Source: CAIJNA01 sp964516815
GTDB taxonomy: Bacteria > Campylobacterota > Campylobacteria > Campylobacterales > Arcobacteraceae
Length of the DNA stretch: 64,000 nucleotides
Direction of reading: 5' to 3'
NCBI GenBank assembly: GCA_964516815.1
Contig: CAZEXK010000001.1
Coordinates: 62,001 to 126,000, forward strand
This document shows positions 34,312-43,636 of the stretch, piece by piece; positions within the stretch are counted from its first letter, which is position 1; each line of letters starts with the position of its first letter. The notes beneath the pieces were generated by a model. It ran no database searches and had not been told where the DNA came from. It saw only the letters and a list, made by a program, of their open reading frames with translations. Made by a program: the position numbers and the translations under genes.

Positions 34312-35178
34312 ATGGATTTAAAAAACTTTTTTACAAAAATAAAAGAAGATGTTCTATCAAAAGAAAATACAGAAGCTAAGAGTGAAAGTCATTGGCTAAA
34401 ATGTCCTTCTTGTGAATCTATGATGTTTTTTAAAGAGGTGGAAAATTTAAATCATGTTTGTCCTAAATGTAATTTTCATATGAGAGTTGGAGCTAGTAAA
34501 AGAATAGAACTTTTATCAGATAAAGATACATTTGTTGAATATGATATGGAACTTCATCCAACAGATCCTTTAGAGTTTGTAGATAGTAAATCTTACCAAA
34601 AAAGATTAGAAGTTGCTTTACATAAAACTGGTAAAACATCTTCAATAGTATCTGGCTCGTGTGAAATAAATGGAAACCCTGTTGAACTTGTAGTCTTTGA
34701 CTTTTCATTTATGGGTGGATCTTTGGGTTCAGTTGAAGGAGAAAAGATAGTAAGAGCATGTAATAGAGCTATGGATAAAAAACATGGTATTATAATTGTT
34801 AGTGCTAGTGGAGGGGCTAGAATGCAAGAGAGTACTTACTCTTTAATGCAAATGGCAAAAACTTCAGCTGCATTAAAAAAACTACATAGTGCTGGTTTAC
34901 CTTTTATATCTCTTTTAACTGATCCTACATTTGGGGGAGTTTCTGCATCATTTGCATTTTTAGGAGATATACTAATAGCAGAACCTGGAGCTTTAATTGG
35001 TTTTGCAGGTGCTAGAGTTATCAAACAAACAATTGGAGCTGATTTGCCAGATGGGTTCCAAAGATCTGAATTTTTATTAGAACATGGAAGTATAGATATG
35101 GTTACACATAGAAATGAATTGAAAAAAACAATAGGTGATTTACTTAATTTATTTAATAAAGAGCAAATAACATATTGA
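34312..35178 (+). CDS. accD: Acetyl-CoA carboxylase carboxyltransferase beta subunit
   Basis: AccD and AccA form the carboxyltransferase of fatty-acid synthesis. The 288-residue protein has an N-terminal zinc ribbon (CPSC near residue 27, CPKC near residue 46). The crotonase-like core carries FMGGSLGSVEGEKI (near residue 127), SASGGARMQES, and LTDPTFGGVSASFA motifs. Length fits the family. Its stop overlaps the TTG start of the ThiE-like gene by 4 bases. Confidence 0.96.
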   Translation: MDLKNFFTKIKEDVLSKENTEAKSESHWLKCPSCESMMFFKEVENLNHVCPKCNFHMRVGASKRIELLSDKDTFVEYDMELHPTDPLEFVDSKSYQKRLEVALHKTGKTSSIVSGSCEINGNPVELVVFDFSFMGGSLGSVEGEKIVRACNRAMDKKHGIIIVSASGGARMQESTYSLMQMAKTSAALKKLHSAGLPFISLLTDPTFGGVSASFAFLGDILIAEPGALIGFAGARVIKQTIGADLPDGFQRSEFLLEHGSIDMVTHRNELKKTIGDLLNLFNKEQITY

Positions 35179-35753
35179 GTTTATATGCCATATGTGATAT
35201 GCAAATACTGCTGCAAAAAAAGCTTACCCTATTAGATTTTGCACATATCTGTATAAAAAATGATGTAAAAATAATACAATATCAAGATGAAATAAATAAC
35301 TTACATATCCAAAAAGATAACTTACAATATTTGAAGAAAAAAACAAATATAACAATAATAATTAATGATAAATTAGAATTACTAAAATACTGTGATGGTT
35401 TACATTTAAGTCAAGAAAATTTAAAACATATTAAAAATAATGAATTAAAATTTCAAAGTGATGAAATGATATTTAAGTTTTTAAAAAAACTATATCCAAA
35501 TAAACTATTTGGCTTATCAACACATAGTGAAATTGAAATCTTACATGCAAATACACTTGAACTTGATTATATACAATTAGATGTATATAATCAAGTTCAA
35601 GCAGAAAATATTCAAAATGTATTAAGCCAAAAAATATCTTATCTAGCAAAAATATCTAAACATAAAGTAGCTATTGTTAAAGAAACAAAATTAGATGATA
35701 ATATAAAAAATATTTCTTATAATATTATTAGTAGTAATTTATATGACGATTAA
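35175..35753 (+). CDS. Degenerate thiamine-phosphate-synthase-like protein
   Basis: The 192-residue barrel resembles ThiE: an early YAICD strand, IIINDKLELLKYCDGLHLSQENL (near residue 61) matching the ND...GVHLGQ box, and LGLSTHSE-like GLSTHSEIEIL. The C-terminal phosphate-binding GGI/GVAV loops of ThiE are absent; it ends NIISSNLYDD. So a role in thiamine synthesis is doubtful and it may be a paralogue with another ligand. The start is TTG overlapping accD, and it overlaps rlmH by 11 bases. Confidence 0.6.
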   Translation: MSLYAICDMQILLQKKLTLLDFAHICIKNDVKIIQYQDEINNLHIQKDNLQYLKKKTNITIIINDKLELLKYCDGLHLSQENLKHIKNNELKFQSDEMIFKFLKKLYPNKLFGLSTHSEIEILHANTLELDYIQLDVYNQVQAENIQNVLSQKISYLAKISKHKVAIVKETKLDDNIKNISYNIISSNLYDD

Positions 35754-36201
35754 TATTTATCAAATTGCTAAAAATGATAAAGATGAATTTGAACCAATTG
35801 TCAAAAACTTCATAAAAATGTCAAAAAAATATGCAGATGTACAAGTACATAATATGTTTAATAAACATATATCTAAGGCTCAAAGTATAGGTTTAAGTGA
35901 AGCTCAAAAATCATATACTGATGTGTTTGAACCAAAATTACAAACTGGTTTTAATATAGCACTTGATGTTTTAGGACAAAAAGTAGATAGTTTTGAATTT
36001 TCTAATTTAATACAATGTAATGCAAATATTAATATATTTATTGGTGGGGCTTATGGTTTTTCAAAGAAATTTTTAAATAATTGTAATAAAATTGTATCAA
36101 TTTCAGACATGACTATGGCTCATAAAATAGTAAATATTGTACTTTTGGAACAAATTTTTAGAGCTTTATGCATTGCAAACAACCATCCTTATCATAAATA
36201 A
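35743..36201 (+). CDS. rlmH: 23S rRNA pseudouridine-1915 N3-methyltransferase RlmH
   Basis: RlmH methylates pseudouridine 1915 in helix 69 of 23S rRNA. The 152-residue SPOUT enzyme has IFIGGAYGFSKKF (near residue 99) for the SAM knot and the C-terminal IVLLEQIFRALCIANNHPYHK signature; the final YHK is conserved. Length is standard (about 155). In Campylobacter the same neighbours (accD before, dksA-like after) are known. Confidence 0.92.
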   Translation: MTINIYQIAKNDKDEFEPIVKNFIKMSKKYADVQVHNMFNKHISKAQSIGLSEAQKSYTDVFEPKLQTGFNIALDVLGQKVDSFEFSNLIQCNANINIFIGGAYGFSKKFLNNCNKIVSISDMTMAHKIVNIVLLEQIFRALCIANNHPYHK

Positions 36202-36251
36202 TTTATATAGTTTTTGCTATAATTTTGAAAAATCAAGTTCAAGGAAAAGTT

Positions 36252-36620
36252 TTGGCATCAGGAAAGCAAATAGAACAGTTAAAAGATATACTTGAAGAAA
36301 AAAAAATTCAAATACAAAGTAATATAGAAGATAGTAAAGAAAATATAGCTCAGCTAAAAGATATGGATTGTAAGGATGATTTAGATTTTGCAGAATCAAG
36401 TAGTGACAGTTTCACTTCAGAAATTATTGCAAAACAACAATTCAGAGAATTAGTAGAAATAGAAAATGCTTTATTAGCTATTGAAATTGGTTCGTACGGA
36501 ATATGTGATATGTGTGATGAATTAATTGCAATAGGTAGATTAAAAGCAAAACCATTTGCAAAATACTGTACAGTTTGTAGAGAAATACACGAAGAAGAAA
36601 TTAAAATTAAGGAGTCGTAA
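36252..36620 (+). CDS. DksA/TraR-family zinc-finger regulator
   Basis: The 122-residue protein has a coiled-coil N-terminal part (residues 5-50), an acidic tip-like region (DDLDFAESSSDSF), and a C4-type zinc finger CDMCDELIAIGRLKAKPFAKYCTVC. It likely binds RNA polymerase and tunes the stringent response. I chose TTG at 36252 because AAGGA lies 6 bases before it; an earlier TTG at 36225 has no ribosome site. It follows rlmH and precedes a membrane-protein gene by 1 base. Confidence 0.87.
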   Translation: MASGKQIEQLKDILEEKKIQIQSNIEDSKENIAQLKDMDCKDDLDFAESSSDSFTSEIIAKQQFRELVEIENALLAIEIGSYGICDMCDELIAIGRLKAKPFAKYCTVCREIHEEEIKIKES

Positions 36621-36621
36621 G

Positions 36622-37656
36622 ATGGGATTAAAGAATTATATATTTGGAAGTATTATATTTATTGTAATAATTAGTGGGTATTTATATACCTTGTTACTAG
36701 GTGACTATACACTTAAGTTAGATATACCAATGATTAAATTAGTATTTGAAGAAACTTTACCTATTTACATCTGGATTACATTGCCATTAGTAATATTATT
36801 TATTGCTTCATTACTGCATATGATTTTAGCAAGTACTAAAATATTTTTTGCAAAAAGAAGTAGATTATCTGATATAGAATCTATTAAAGAGTATATTGAA
36901 TTTAGAGTTTTAAATAAAAAATCTGAGAAAAAAATAAAAAATGTTGAATTTAAACAATTGGCATTAATTATTAATCAAATAGAAATAACAGCTGGTGCTA
37001 ATGAATTTGATAGTGATAATAAACAATTAAACGCAAGTGTTCAAAAAATTAAAAAAATAAATAATAATGAGTATGTACAAATTAAATCATTAAAATTAGA
37101 TAATAATAATGACATAACAAAACAAAACCTATTAAATAGAATTAATCATGAAGATAGTTTTTCACTAGAAGTATTAAGTAAATCAAAATTATATGATGAA
37201 AATATTATTAACCTAGCATTTGACAAAATATTAAAAACACAATCTACTAAAAAAGTAAAATCTTTGGTTACTAATATAAAATTAACTAGTCAAATGCTAG
37301 TAAAATTATTATTATCAAACTCTAAAGAAAATACTAAATTGCTATTAACAAATGATGAAATTTTAGAATATATTAAAACTACTAAACTTACTAATAAAGA
37401 ATTAATCACCGTTGCAAAAAACTATAAAGATTCTATGCAACCAGAACAATTAATTAAATTGTTTGAAGATGTTGTAGCAACAGATGAAAGTCTTACACAA
37501 AGTTATTTATATGTATTATTTGAATATCAAATGGTAGAAAAAATAAATGAAATATTAGTTAATTCACAAAAAGATGAATACACAATATTTAAAGCATTAA
37601 TGGATTTAAAAGAAGCTGGAAAATACTATACATTAGAGAATCTAGTACTTTCATAA
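36622..37656 (+). CDS. Two-helix membrane protein with cytoplasmic helical domain
   Basis: The 344-residue product has hydrophobic helices at about residues 7-26 and 47-71, then a 270-residue soluble region of helices rich in K, N and L. Its order (after dksA-like, before dus) matches an uncharacterised membrane protein in Campylobacter. The start ATG at 36622 has AAGGAG upstream; the frame is open further back but that would overlap dksA-like. No functional motif is visible. Confidence 0.75.
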   Translation: MGLKNYIFGSIIFIVIISGYLYTLLLGDYTLKLDIPMIKLVFEETLPIYIWITLPLVILFIASLLHMILASTKIFFAKRSRLSDIESIKEYIEFRVLNKKSEKKIKNVEFKQLALIINQIEITAGANEFDSDNKQLNASVQKIKKINNNEYVQIKSLKLDNNNDITKQNLLNRINHEDSFSLEVLSKSKLYDENIINLAFDKILKTQSTKKVKSLVTNIKLTSQMLVKLLLSNSKENTKLLLTNDEILEYIKTTKLTNKELITVAKNYKDSMQPEQLIKLFEDVVATDESLTQSYLYVLFEYQMVEKINEILVNSQKDEYTIFKALMDLKEAGKYYTLENLVLS

Positions 37657-37658
37657 AC

Positions 37659-38603
37659 ATGAAACAATTACTAGATTTTTCTAAACCACTTGTGGTTTTA
37701 GCACCACTTGCTGGTTATACAGACTTACCCTTTCGTAGTGTGGTCAAAAAATTTGGAGTTGATTTAACAATATCAGAAATGATTTCCTCAAATGCATTAG
37801 CTCATAAAAATGAAAAAACTATCAAAATGTTAGAAAAATCTTCTAATGAAAATCCTTACATAGTACAAATATCTGGCTCTGATCCTGAAATAATTAGGCA
37901 AGCTGTGTTAGTTTTAAATGAATTTGATCATATTGATGGAATTGATTTAAATTGTGGTTGTCCTGCACCAAAGGTATTTGGACATGGAAGTGGATCTAAT
38001 TTATTAGGTGATTTACCAAGATTACAAGAAATATTAAGAATGATTAAAAAAACATCCAATAAACAATATACTACTATAAAAGTTAGAATTGGAGTTAATG
38101 ATAAAATACCATTAGAAATTGCAAAAGCTATTGAAGAAGTTGGTGTTGATATGATAAGTGTACATGGTAGAACTAAAAAAGGTTCCTATAAAGCGCTTAT
38201 TGATTATGATGCAATAAAAATTATAAAAGAAAATGTATCTTGTCCTGTAATTGCCAATGGAGATATAAAAGACAGACAAAAAGCACTAGATGTTATGGAA
38301 TATACAGGAGCTAATGGTGTTATGATAGGTAGAGGAGCTGTTGGAAAACCATGGGTTTTTGAACAAATCAAAAATAATAATGATGATATTTCAAATGATG
38401 TTAAAAAAGATATTATATTAGAGCATTTTGATGCTATGATAAAGTATTATGGTAAACATGGTTCTGTTATGTTTAGGAAACATCTTCATACATACTCAAA
38501 AGGTTATGATGGGGCTAATGATTTTAGACAAACTATAAATAATGAAAATTGTGATGTGAAAATGAGAGAAATAGTTAATAACTTTTTTACAATAAATAAT
38601 TAA
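37659..38603 (+). CDS. dus: tRNA-dihydrouridine synthase
   Basis: Dus enzymes reduce uridines in tRNA using FMN. The 314-residue protein has APLAGYTDLPFRSVVKKFG (near residue 15), the catalytic Cys in DLNCGCPAPKVFGHGSG (near residue 97), and FMN-binding HGRTKKGSYK and VIANGDI motifs. It is of the DusB/Nifr3 type, normal for bacteria with a single Dus. It starts 2 bases after the membrane protein and tilS follows 1 base later. Confidence 0.92.
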   Translation: MKQLLDFSKPLVVLAPLAGYTDLPFRSVVKKFGVDLTISEMISSNALAHKNEKTIKMLEKSSNENPYIVQISGSDPEIIRQAVLVLNEFDHIDGIDLNCGCPAPKVFGHGSGSNLLGDLPRLQEILRMIKKTSNKQYTTIKVRIGVNDKIPLEIAKAIEEVGVDMISVHGRTKKGSYKALIDYDAIKIIKENVSCPVIANGDIKDRQKALDVMEYTGANGVMIGRGAVGKPWVFEQIKNNNDDISNDVKKDIILEHFDAMIKYYGKHGSVMFRKHLHTYSKGYDGANDFRQTINNENCDVKMREIVNNFFTINN

Positions 38604-38604
38604 A

Positions 38605-39600
38605 ATGTTTGAAAAGAGTATAATTAAAAGTTCAAATAATCTTTTAGCTTTTAGTGCAGGTGTTGATTCATCTGCACTTTTTTTTATCTTACTTGAAATG
38701 AATATAAATTTTGATTTAGTTATTATTAATTATAATATCAGACCTCAAGCAAAAGAAGAAATTTTATATGCCAAACAATTAGCAAAAAAATACAATAAAA
38801 AAATATATATAAAAACTTTCAATAACTCTAAGTTTAACGAAAAAATTGCAAGAGATTTTAGATATGATTTTTTTGATGAAATTATATTAAATAATAATTA
38901 TGATTCTTTAATAACAGCTCATCAATTAAATGACAAAGTTGAATGGTTTTTAATGCAATTAAGTAAGGGTGCTGGATTAGTAGAATTATTAGGACTACTA
39001 GAAGTATCAAATAGAAAAAACTATATAGTATATAAACCACTATTAAATACTTCAAAAGATGACTTATTAAAATACTTACATAAAAATAATCATAAATATT
39101 TTGTAGATAGCACAAATTGTTTAAATATTTATAAAAGAAATGAAATAAGAAATAATTTTTCTAACGATTTTGTTAAACAATATGAACAAGGTCTTAAAAA
39201 ATCATTTAAATATTTAAACAATGACATTGATTCTTTATATAATTTAAATAGTACTTTTATATTACATGATTTAATTATTGCAAAATTTACAAAATATGAT
39301 GAAAATTCATTTATAAGAGTTATAGATAAAAAATTAAAAGAATTTGGCTTAATTATTTCAAGTGCAACTAGACAAGAAATAATAAAACAAAAATATATTG
39401 TAATTTCAAATAAAATAGCAATAAGTATTTGTGATGAACTAATTTATATAGCTCCTTTTACCGTATGTGTAATGAATAAAGACTTTAAAGATATTTGTAG
39501 AATTCATAATATACCAAAAAATATAAGACAATACCTTAATACTTTAAAACGAAATGAATTTGAAAAGTTTATTATTGATTTGGAAATATTTAAGAAGTAA
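38605..39600 (+). CDS. tilS: tRNA(Ile)-lysidine synthase TilS
   Basis: TilS adds lysidine to the CAU anticodon of tRNA-Ile2 so that it reads AUA. The 331-residue protein has the PP-loop FSAGVDSSA (residues 16-24), then NYNIRP and the C-terminal part of the family, where TilS is often variable. The length is the short Campylobacterota type. A CAU-anticodon tRNA gene that may be its substrate lies in the window at 19111. Confidence 0.88.
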   Translation: MFEKSIIKSSNNLLAFSAGVDSSALFFILLEMNINFDLVIINYNIRPQAKEEILYAKQLAKKYNKKIYIKTFNNSKFNEKIARDFRYDFFDEIILNNNYDSLITAHQLNDKVEWFLMQLSKGAGLVELLGLLEVSNRKNYIVYKPLLNTSKDDLLKYLHKNNHKYFVDSTNCLNIYKRNEIRNNFSNDFVKQYEQGLKKSFKYLNNDIDSLYNLNSTFILHDLIIAKFTKYDENSFIRVIDKKLKEFGLIISSATRQEIIKQKYIVISNKIAISICDELIYIAPFTVCVMNKDFKDICRIHNIPKNIRQYLNTLKRNEFEKFIIDLEIFKK

Positions 39601-39611
39601 TATTTAAAATA

Positions 39612-39688
<77 letters not shown>

Positions 39689-39795
39689 TTACATGTGTGA
39701 TTATAGTGAATTATTCTTAATATATAATTAATTATTTAAACCCTTTTTACATTACTATAAGCCACTAATTTGTAAATATTAGCTAAGATTTCATT

Positions 39796-40416
39796 ATGAA
39801 TAAAAAATTAATAATATTTGATATGGATGGCACTTTAATAAATAGTGCAAATGTAATTACTAGTACTATCAACCATGTAAGAGTAAATCTTGGATTAGAT
39901 AAACTTCAAGAAGATTTAATACTAACATCGCTAAATGATCCAGAGATTAATTCGGCTTTATTTTTTTATGGTACTGATGATTTTACAAAAAAACAAACTG
40001 AATTATTTACAAAATATTATTCAATAAACTGTACAAAAAAAATCAAATTATACGATGGTATTTATGATTTATTGGAGTATTTAAAAGATGATTTTATTTT
40101 AAGTGTCGCTACTAATGCTTCACAGGAATTTGCCAATGAAATGTTAAATGCACTTGATATAAATAAATATTTTTCATATATTATAGGAGCAGATATGGTT
40201 AAACATGCAAAGCCAAAACCAGATATGATTGATAAAACATTAATAAAATTAAACATAAATGCTAAAGATGCTATTTTAGTAGGAGATAGTAAAAAAGATG
40301 TACTGGCAGCTCAAGCTTTAAACATGGATAGTATATTAGTAAACTGGGGTTTTAGTAAACATAAAATAGCAGTCAATGATATAAATGAATTAAAAAAGGA
40401 ATTATTAAATGCATAA
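39796..40416 (+). CDS. HAD-superfamily phosphatase, phosphoglycolate phosphatase-like
   Basis: The 206-residue protein has the HAD motif I DMDGTLINSA (residues 8-17), a helical cap, motif II SVATNAS (near residue 100) and motifs III/IV KPKPD and VGDSKKDVLAAQ (near residue 157). It is the size of phosphoglycolate phosphatase or a small-metabolite phosphatase; the substrate is not evident. It overlaps the next gene by 8 bases. Confidence 0.82.
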   Translation: MNKKLIIFDMDGTLINSANVITSTINHVRVNLGLDKLQEDLILTSLNDPEINSALFFYGTDDFTKKQTELFTKYYSINCTKKIKLYDGIYDLLEYLKDDFILSVATNASQEFANEMLNALDINKYFSYIIGADMVKHAKPKPDMIDKTLIKLNINAKDAILVGDSKKDVLAAQALNMDSILVNWGFSKHKIAVNDINELKKELLNA

Positions 40417-41008
40417 TAAAGTAATCAAAAAAATTAGTCAAATTTTTTTAATAAGTATAATTTTGACTTCAAGTCTACTTGCAAAAGAGAATAAATATTT
40501 AAAAATTAGTGAATATTCAAATTGGGATCACAGAATCTTTGTAGGTTTAAACGCTAATATATCTTATCTTAGAAATACATATAATCTTGATAGAAGTATG
40601 TATTCATATGGTGCATACATTGGCTTACCAATAATATTTTCAAATGAATTAATTTTAAAAAGCAATATTAAAGATACAAATAATTTTCAAATTAAAGAAA
40701 AATCAATTGTAATAAACTTTCCTTTTACTGCTAGATCATCAAGACAAGGATATTTTGGACTTCTTTATGGAGAGGGTAAATTATCATGGAAAGATAAAGA
40801 CGTATCAAAATTAAACTTAAATCAAAAAATTATAAAAGATAACTTTTATGGTATACATATAGGAAAAAGATATAAGTTTACTAGAAACTATTATGCTAGA
40901 ATTGAACTTGATTTCATAAAGTATAATTACAATACTCCAAGTGATATTTTAGATATTAATAATATATATACTCTAGGATTTACTTATGGTTTTGAATATA
41001 GATTTTAA
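40409..41008 (+). CDS. Small outer-membrane beta-barrel-like protein
   Basis: The 199-residue product has a signal peptide (about residues 1-26, ending SSLLAKE) and then alternating hydrophobic/polar strands with many aromatic residues. It ends in FGFEYRF, a C-terminal aromatic residue typical of BAM-inserted barrels. About eight strands are plausible. I recognise no family. It overlaps the HAD gene by 8 bases and is convergent with purM. Confidence 0.65.
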   Translation: MHNKVIKKISQIFLISIILTSSLLAKENKYLKISEYSNWDHRIFVGLNANISYLRNTYNLDRSMYSYGAYIGLPIIFSNELILKSNIKDTNNFQIKEKSIVINFPFTARSSRQGYFGLLYGEGKLSWKDKDVSKLNLNQKIIKDNFYGIHIGKRYKFTRNYYARIELDFIKYNYNTPSDILDINNIYTLGFTYGFEYRF

Positions 41009-41027
41009 TTAAAAAAGAGTGATTTAG

Positions 41028-42026
41028 TTAAACTAAATCACAAGCCTTTGCACCTTTTGTAATATTTCCAATAACATATGCATCATCAATATTATTTAGT
41101 ATATTATCAACTTTTGATTCATCAACTATAAATATCATACCAACTCCCATATTAAAAGCTCTGTACATTTCAGATTCTTCTACATGTTTTGCCATAGTTT
41201 GAAATATAGGTAATACTTTAATTTTGTCTTTATACACAACTGCTTTTAAGTCATCAGGTAATACTCTAGGCAAATTTTCTATAATTCCACCACCAGTAAT
41301 ATGAGCTAATGCATTTATATCATCTCGACACTGCTTAAATTCTTTTACATATATTCTTGTTGGTTCAAGAAGAGTATCTATTAATGTTCTACCATGAAAG
41401 TCATCTTCAAATTTCATATCTAATTTTTCTAAAAGCAATTTTCTAACTAATGAAAAACCATTTGAATGAATACCAGAACTAGGCAAAGCTATTAAAATGT
41501 TGCCATCTTTAACTCTTTGAACCCTATTTAATTGTGATTTTTCTGCAATACCTACACAAAAACCTGCTAAATCAAAATCGCCTTGTTTATACATACCTGG
41601 CATTTCAGCAGTTTCTCCACCTATGAGTGCACATTGGGATAATATGCATCCTTGAGCAATACCTTTTATAACATCACTAGCTTCATTAACTTCAAGTTTA
41701 GCACTTGCATAATAATCTAAAAAAAATAAAGGCTCGCCAAAGTTACATATCAAATCATTTGAACACATTGCAACTAAATCAATACCTACTGTGTCAAATT
41801 TTTTAGCATCAATTGCTAATTTTAATTTTGTACCAACTCCATCAGTTCCAGCTAGTATTACTGGTTCTTTATATCCACTTGGCAATTCAAATGCACCTGC
41901 AAAAGAACCAAGCGCACCTAAAACTCCAGGTATAGTAGTTGATTTAACATATGGTTTTATGTTCTGCACAAAACTATTACCTGCATCTATATCTACTCCT
42001 GCATCTTTATAAGATACTGTTGACAT
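41028..42026 (-). CDS. purM: Phosphoribosylformylglycinamidine cyclo-ligase PurM
   Basis: PurM makes AIR in purine synthesis. The 332-residue protein has SYKDAGVDIDAGN (residues 5-17), the GTDGVGTKLKLA loop, ALIGGETAEMPGMY (near residue 155) and LAHITGGGIIENLPRVLP (near residue 240). Length is slightly under the family's 340-350. It shares the minus strand with a small DUF2892-like gene just upstream. Confidence 0.95.
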   Translation of the reverse strand: MSTVSYKDAGVDIDAGNSFVQNIKPYVKSTTIPGVLGALGSFAGAFELPSGYKEPVILAGTDGVGTKLKLAIDAKKFDTVGIDLVAMCSNDLICNFGEPLFFLDYYASAKLEVNEASDVIKGIAQGCILSQCALIGGETAEMPGMYKQGDFDLAGFCVGIAEKSQLNRVQRVKDGNILIALPSSGIHSNGFSLVRKLLLEKLDMKFEDDFHGRTLIDTLLEPTRIYVKEFKQCRDDINALAHITGGGIIENLPRVLPDDLKAVVYKDKIKVLPIFQTMAKHVEESEMYRAFNMGVGMIFIVDESKVDNILNNIDDAYVIGNITKGAKACDLV

Positions 42027-42031
42027 AATTT

Positions 42032-42253
42032 CTAGCTTTCTTTAATTGTACATTTTTTTGAGATTATACACACTGGACAAAAACCAGATAAACCAGCTAA
42101 TAAAGGAATTACTCCTAAATAGTACCATGACCATACAAATGTACCTTGCATTAATGTATCAATATTCAAATATATACCTATACCTATAAGTATTACTCCT
42201 ACTATTATTCTAAAATTTTTACAAAAATCTCTTACTTTATCATAAATATTCAT
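42032..42253 (-). CDS. DUF2892-family small membrane protein
   Basis: The 73-residue protein has two hydrophobic helices (residues 13-28 and 42-58) and a CPVC motif near residue 59 followed by a short basic end, the form of the DUF2892 family often linked to rhodanese or sulfur genes. It is 5 bases upstream of purM in the same direction and diverges from hemA. Confidence 0.75.
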   Translation of the reverse strand: MNIYDKVRDFCKNFRIIVGVILIGIGIYLNIDTLMQGTFVWSWYYLGVIPLLAGLSGFCPVCIISKKCTIKES

Positions 42254-42372
42254 TTCATATTCTCCTTGGTTTATTTTTTAATATTGTATCCAATATGTAC
42301 TTAATAAAAAAATACATAATTCATCATAAAGTTATAAAGTTGTATAATTGCATAAAAGATACAAGGGATTTT

Positions 42373-43623
42373 ATGGAGTACTTAATTATAAGTTTTACAC
42401 ATAAAAATACAAGTATAGAAACAAGAGAAAAATTAGCATTTACAAATGACTTGGAAAAAGAGTTATTTCTAAAAGATATTCTAAAAAATGAGGCAATAAA
42501 CGAAGCAATATTGGTATCTACTTGTAATAGAGTAGAATTTATTTTAAGTGTTAGTGATACAATAAACTCTTCAAGTTTTGTTTTAAATTTATTGTCAAAC
42601 AGATCAAATGTAATGCAAGATGAACTAGAACAAAGAACAGATATTTACAAAAATGAAGATGCAATTCATCATCTTTTTACAGTTGTATCATCTTTGGATT
42701 CATTAGTTGTAGGTGAAACACAAATTGCAGGTCAGGTAAAAGATGCATACAAGTTTTCTTTAAAAAAAGAATTTTGCTCTATAAAATTATCAAGAGTTTT
42801 AAACTATGCTTTTAAGTGTGCTGCTAAAGTTAGACAAGCAACATCACTAGGAACTGGATCTGTCTCTGTTGCTTCTACGGCTGTACTTAAGGCCAAAGAA
42901 ATATACAAAGATGTAAGTGATATGATTGCTATTGTTATAGGTGCTGGAGAAATGAGTGAAATTGCCATTAAACATTTGCTTAAATCTAATTTTTCTGTGA
43001 TAATTTGCAGTAGAAATTCACAAAAAGCAAAAAGTTTAGCTTCTAGTTTAGAAGGTGATGTTATAGCTCAACCATATAGTAAATTAAAAGAATTATTAAA
43101 TTCCAAAAGATTATTATTTACTGCTACATCAGCGCCCTATCCTATCATAACAAAAGATATGATTGAAGATTTTTCACAAGAAAGAAACTGGTTTGATATT
43201 GCTGTACCAAGAGATATTCAAAACTTAAATATTCAAAATATAAATATTTTTAGTGTTGATGACTTACAAGGTATAATCAATGAAAATATAAATCTAAGAG
43301 AAGATGCAGCAATCATAGCTTATAGAATAGTAAAAGATACTACTAAAGAATTTTTTGTTTGGTTAAAAACATTAAGTGTTGAACCAACAATTAAAAAGAT
43401 ATATGAAAAAGCAAATATAATAATAGATAAAAAACTTAAAATTGCATTGAAAAAATCTTACATTAGTAAGGATGAAGAAGAAAATGTACATAAATTATGC
43501 AAAGGTATCTTGCAAGAATTTTTGCATAGTTCTAGTACAAATTTAAGAGAGGTATCAAACAATATACAATGTGATGATACAATACAAATAGCTCAAAATA
43601 TATTTGGGCTAAGTGATGATTAA
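42373..43623 (+). CDS. hemA: Glutamyl-tRNA reductase HemA
   Basis: HemA reduces glutamyl-tRNA to the semialdehyde, the first step of tetrapyrrole synthesis. The 416-residue protein has the catalytic-cysteine region VSTCNRVEF (near residue 49), SLVVGETQIAGQVKDAY (near residue 111), and the NADPH fold VIGAGEMSEIAIKHL. ATG 42373 has AAGGGA upstream; the frame extends back but without a site. It is the first gene of the hemA-proS-fxsA-hemC group. Confidence 0.95.
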   Translation: MEYLIISFTHKNTSIETREKLAFTNDLEKELFLKDILKNEAINEAILVSTCNRVEFILSVSDTINSSSFVLNLLSNRSNVMQDELEQRTDIYKNEDAIHHLFTVVSSLDSLVVGETQIAGQVKDAYKFSLKKEFCSIKLSRVLNYAFKCAAKVRQATSLGTGSVSVASTAVLKAKEIYKDVSDMIAIVIGAGEMSEIAIKHLLKSNFSVIICSRNSQKAKSLASSLEGDVIAQPYSKLKELLNSKRLLFTATSAPYPIITKDMIEDFSQERNWFDIAVPRDIQNLNIQNINIFSVDDLQGIINENINLREDAAIIAYRIVKDTTKEFFVWLKTLSVEPTIKKIYEKANIIIDKKLKIALKKSYISKDEEENVHKLCKGILQEFLHSSSTNLREVSNNIQCDDTIQIAQNIFGLSDD

Positions 43624-43636
43624 AAAAGGCTAAAAA

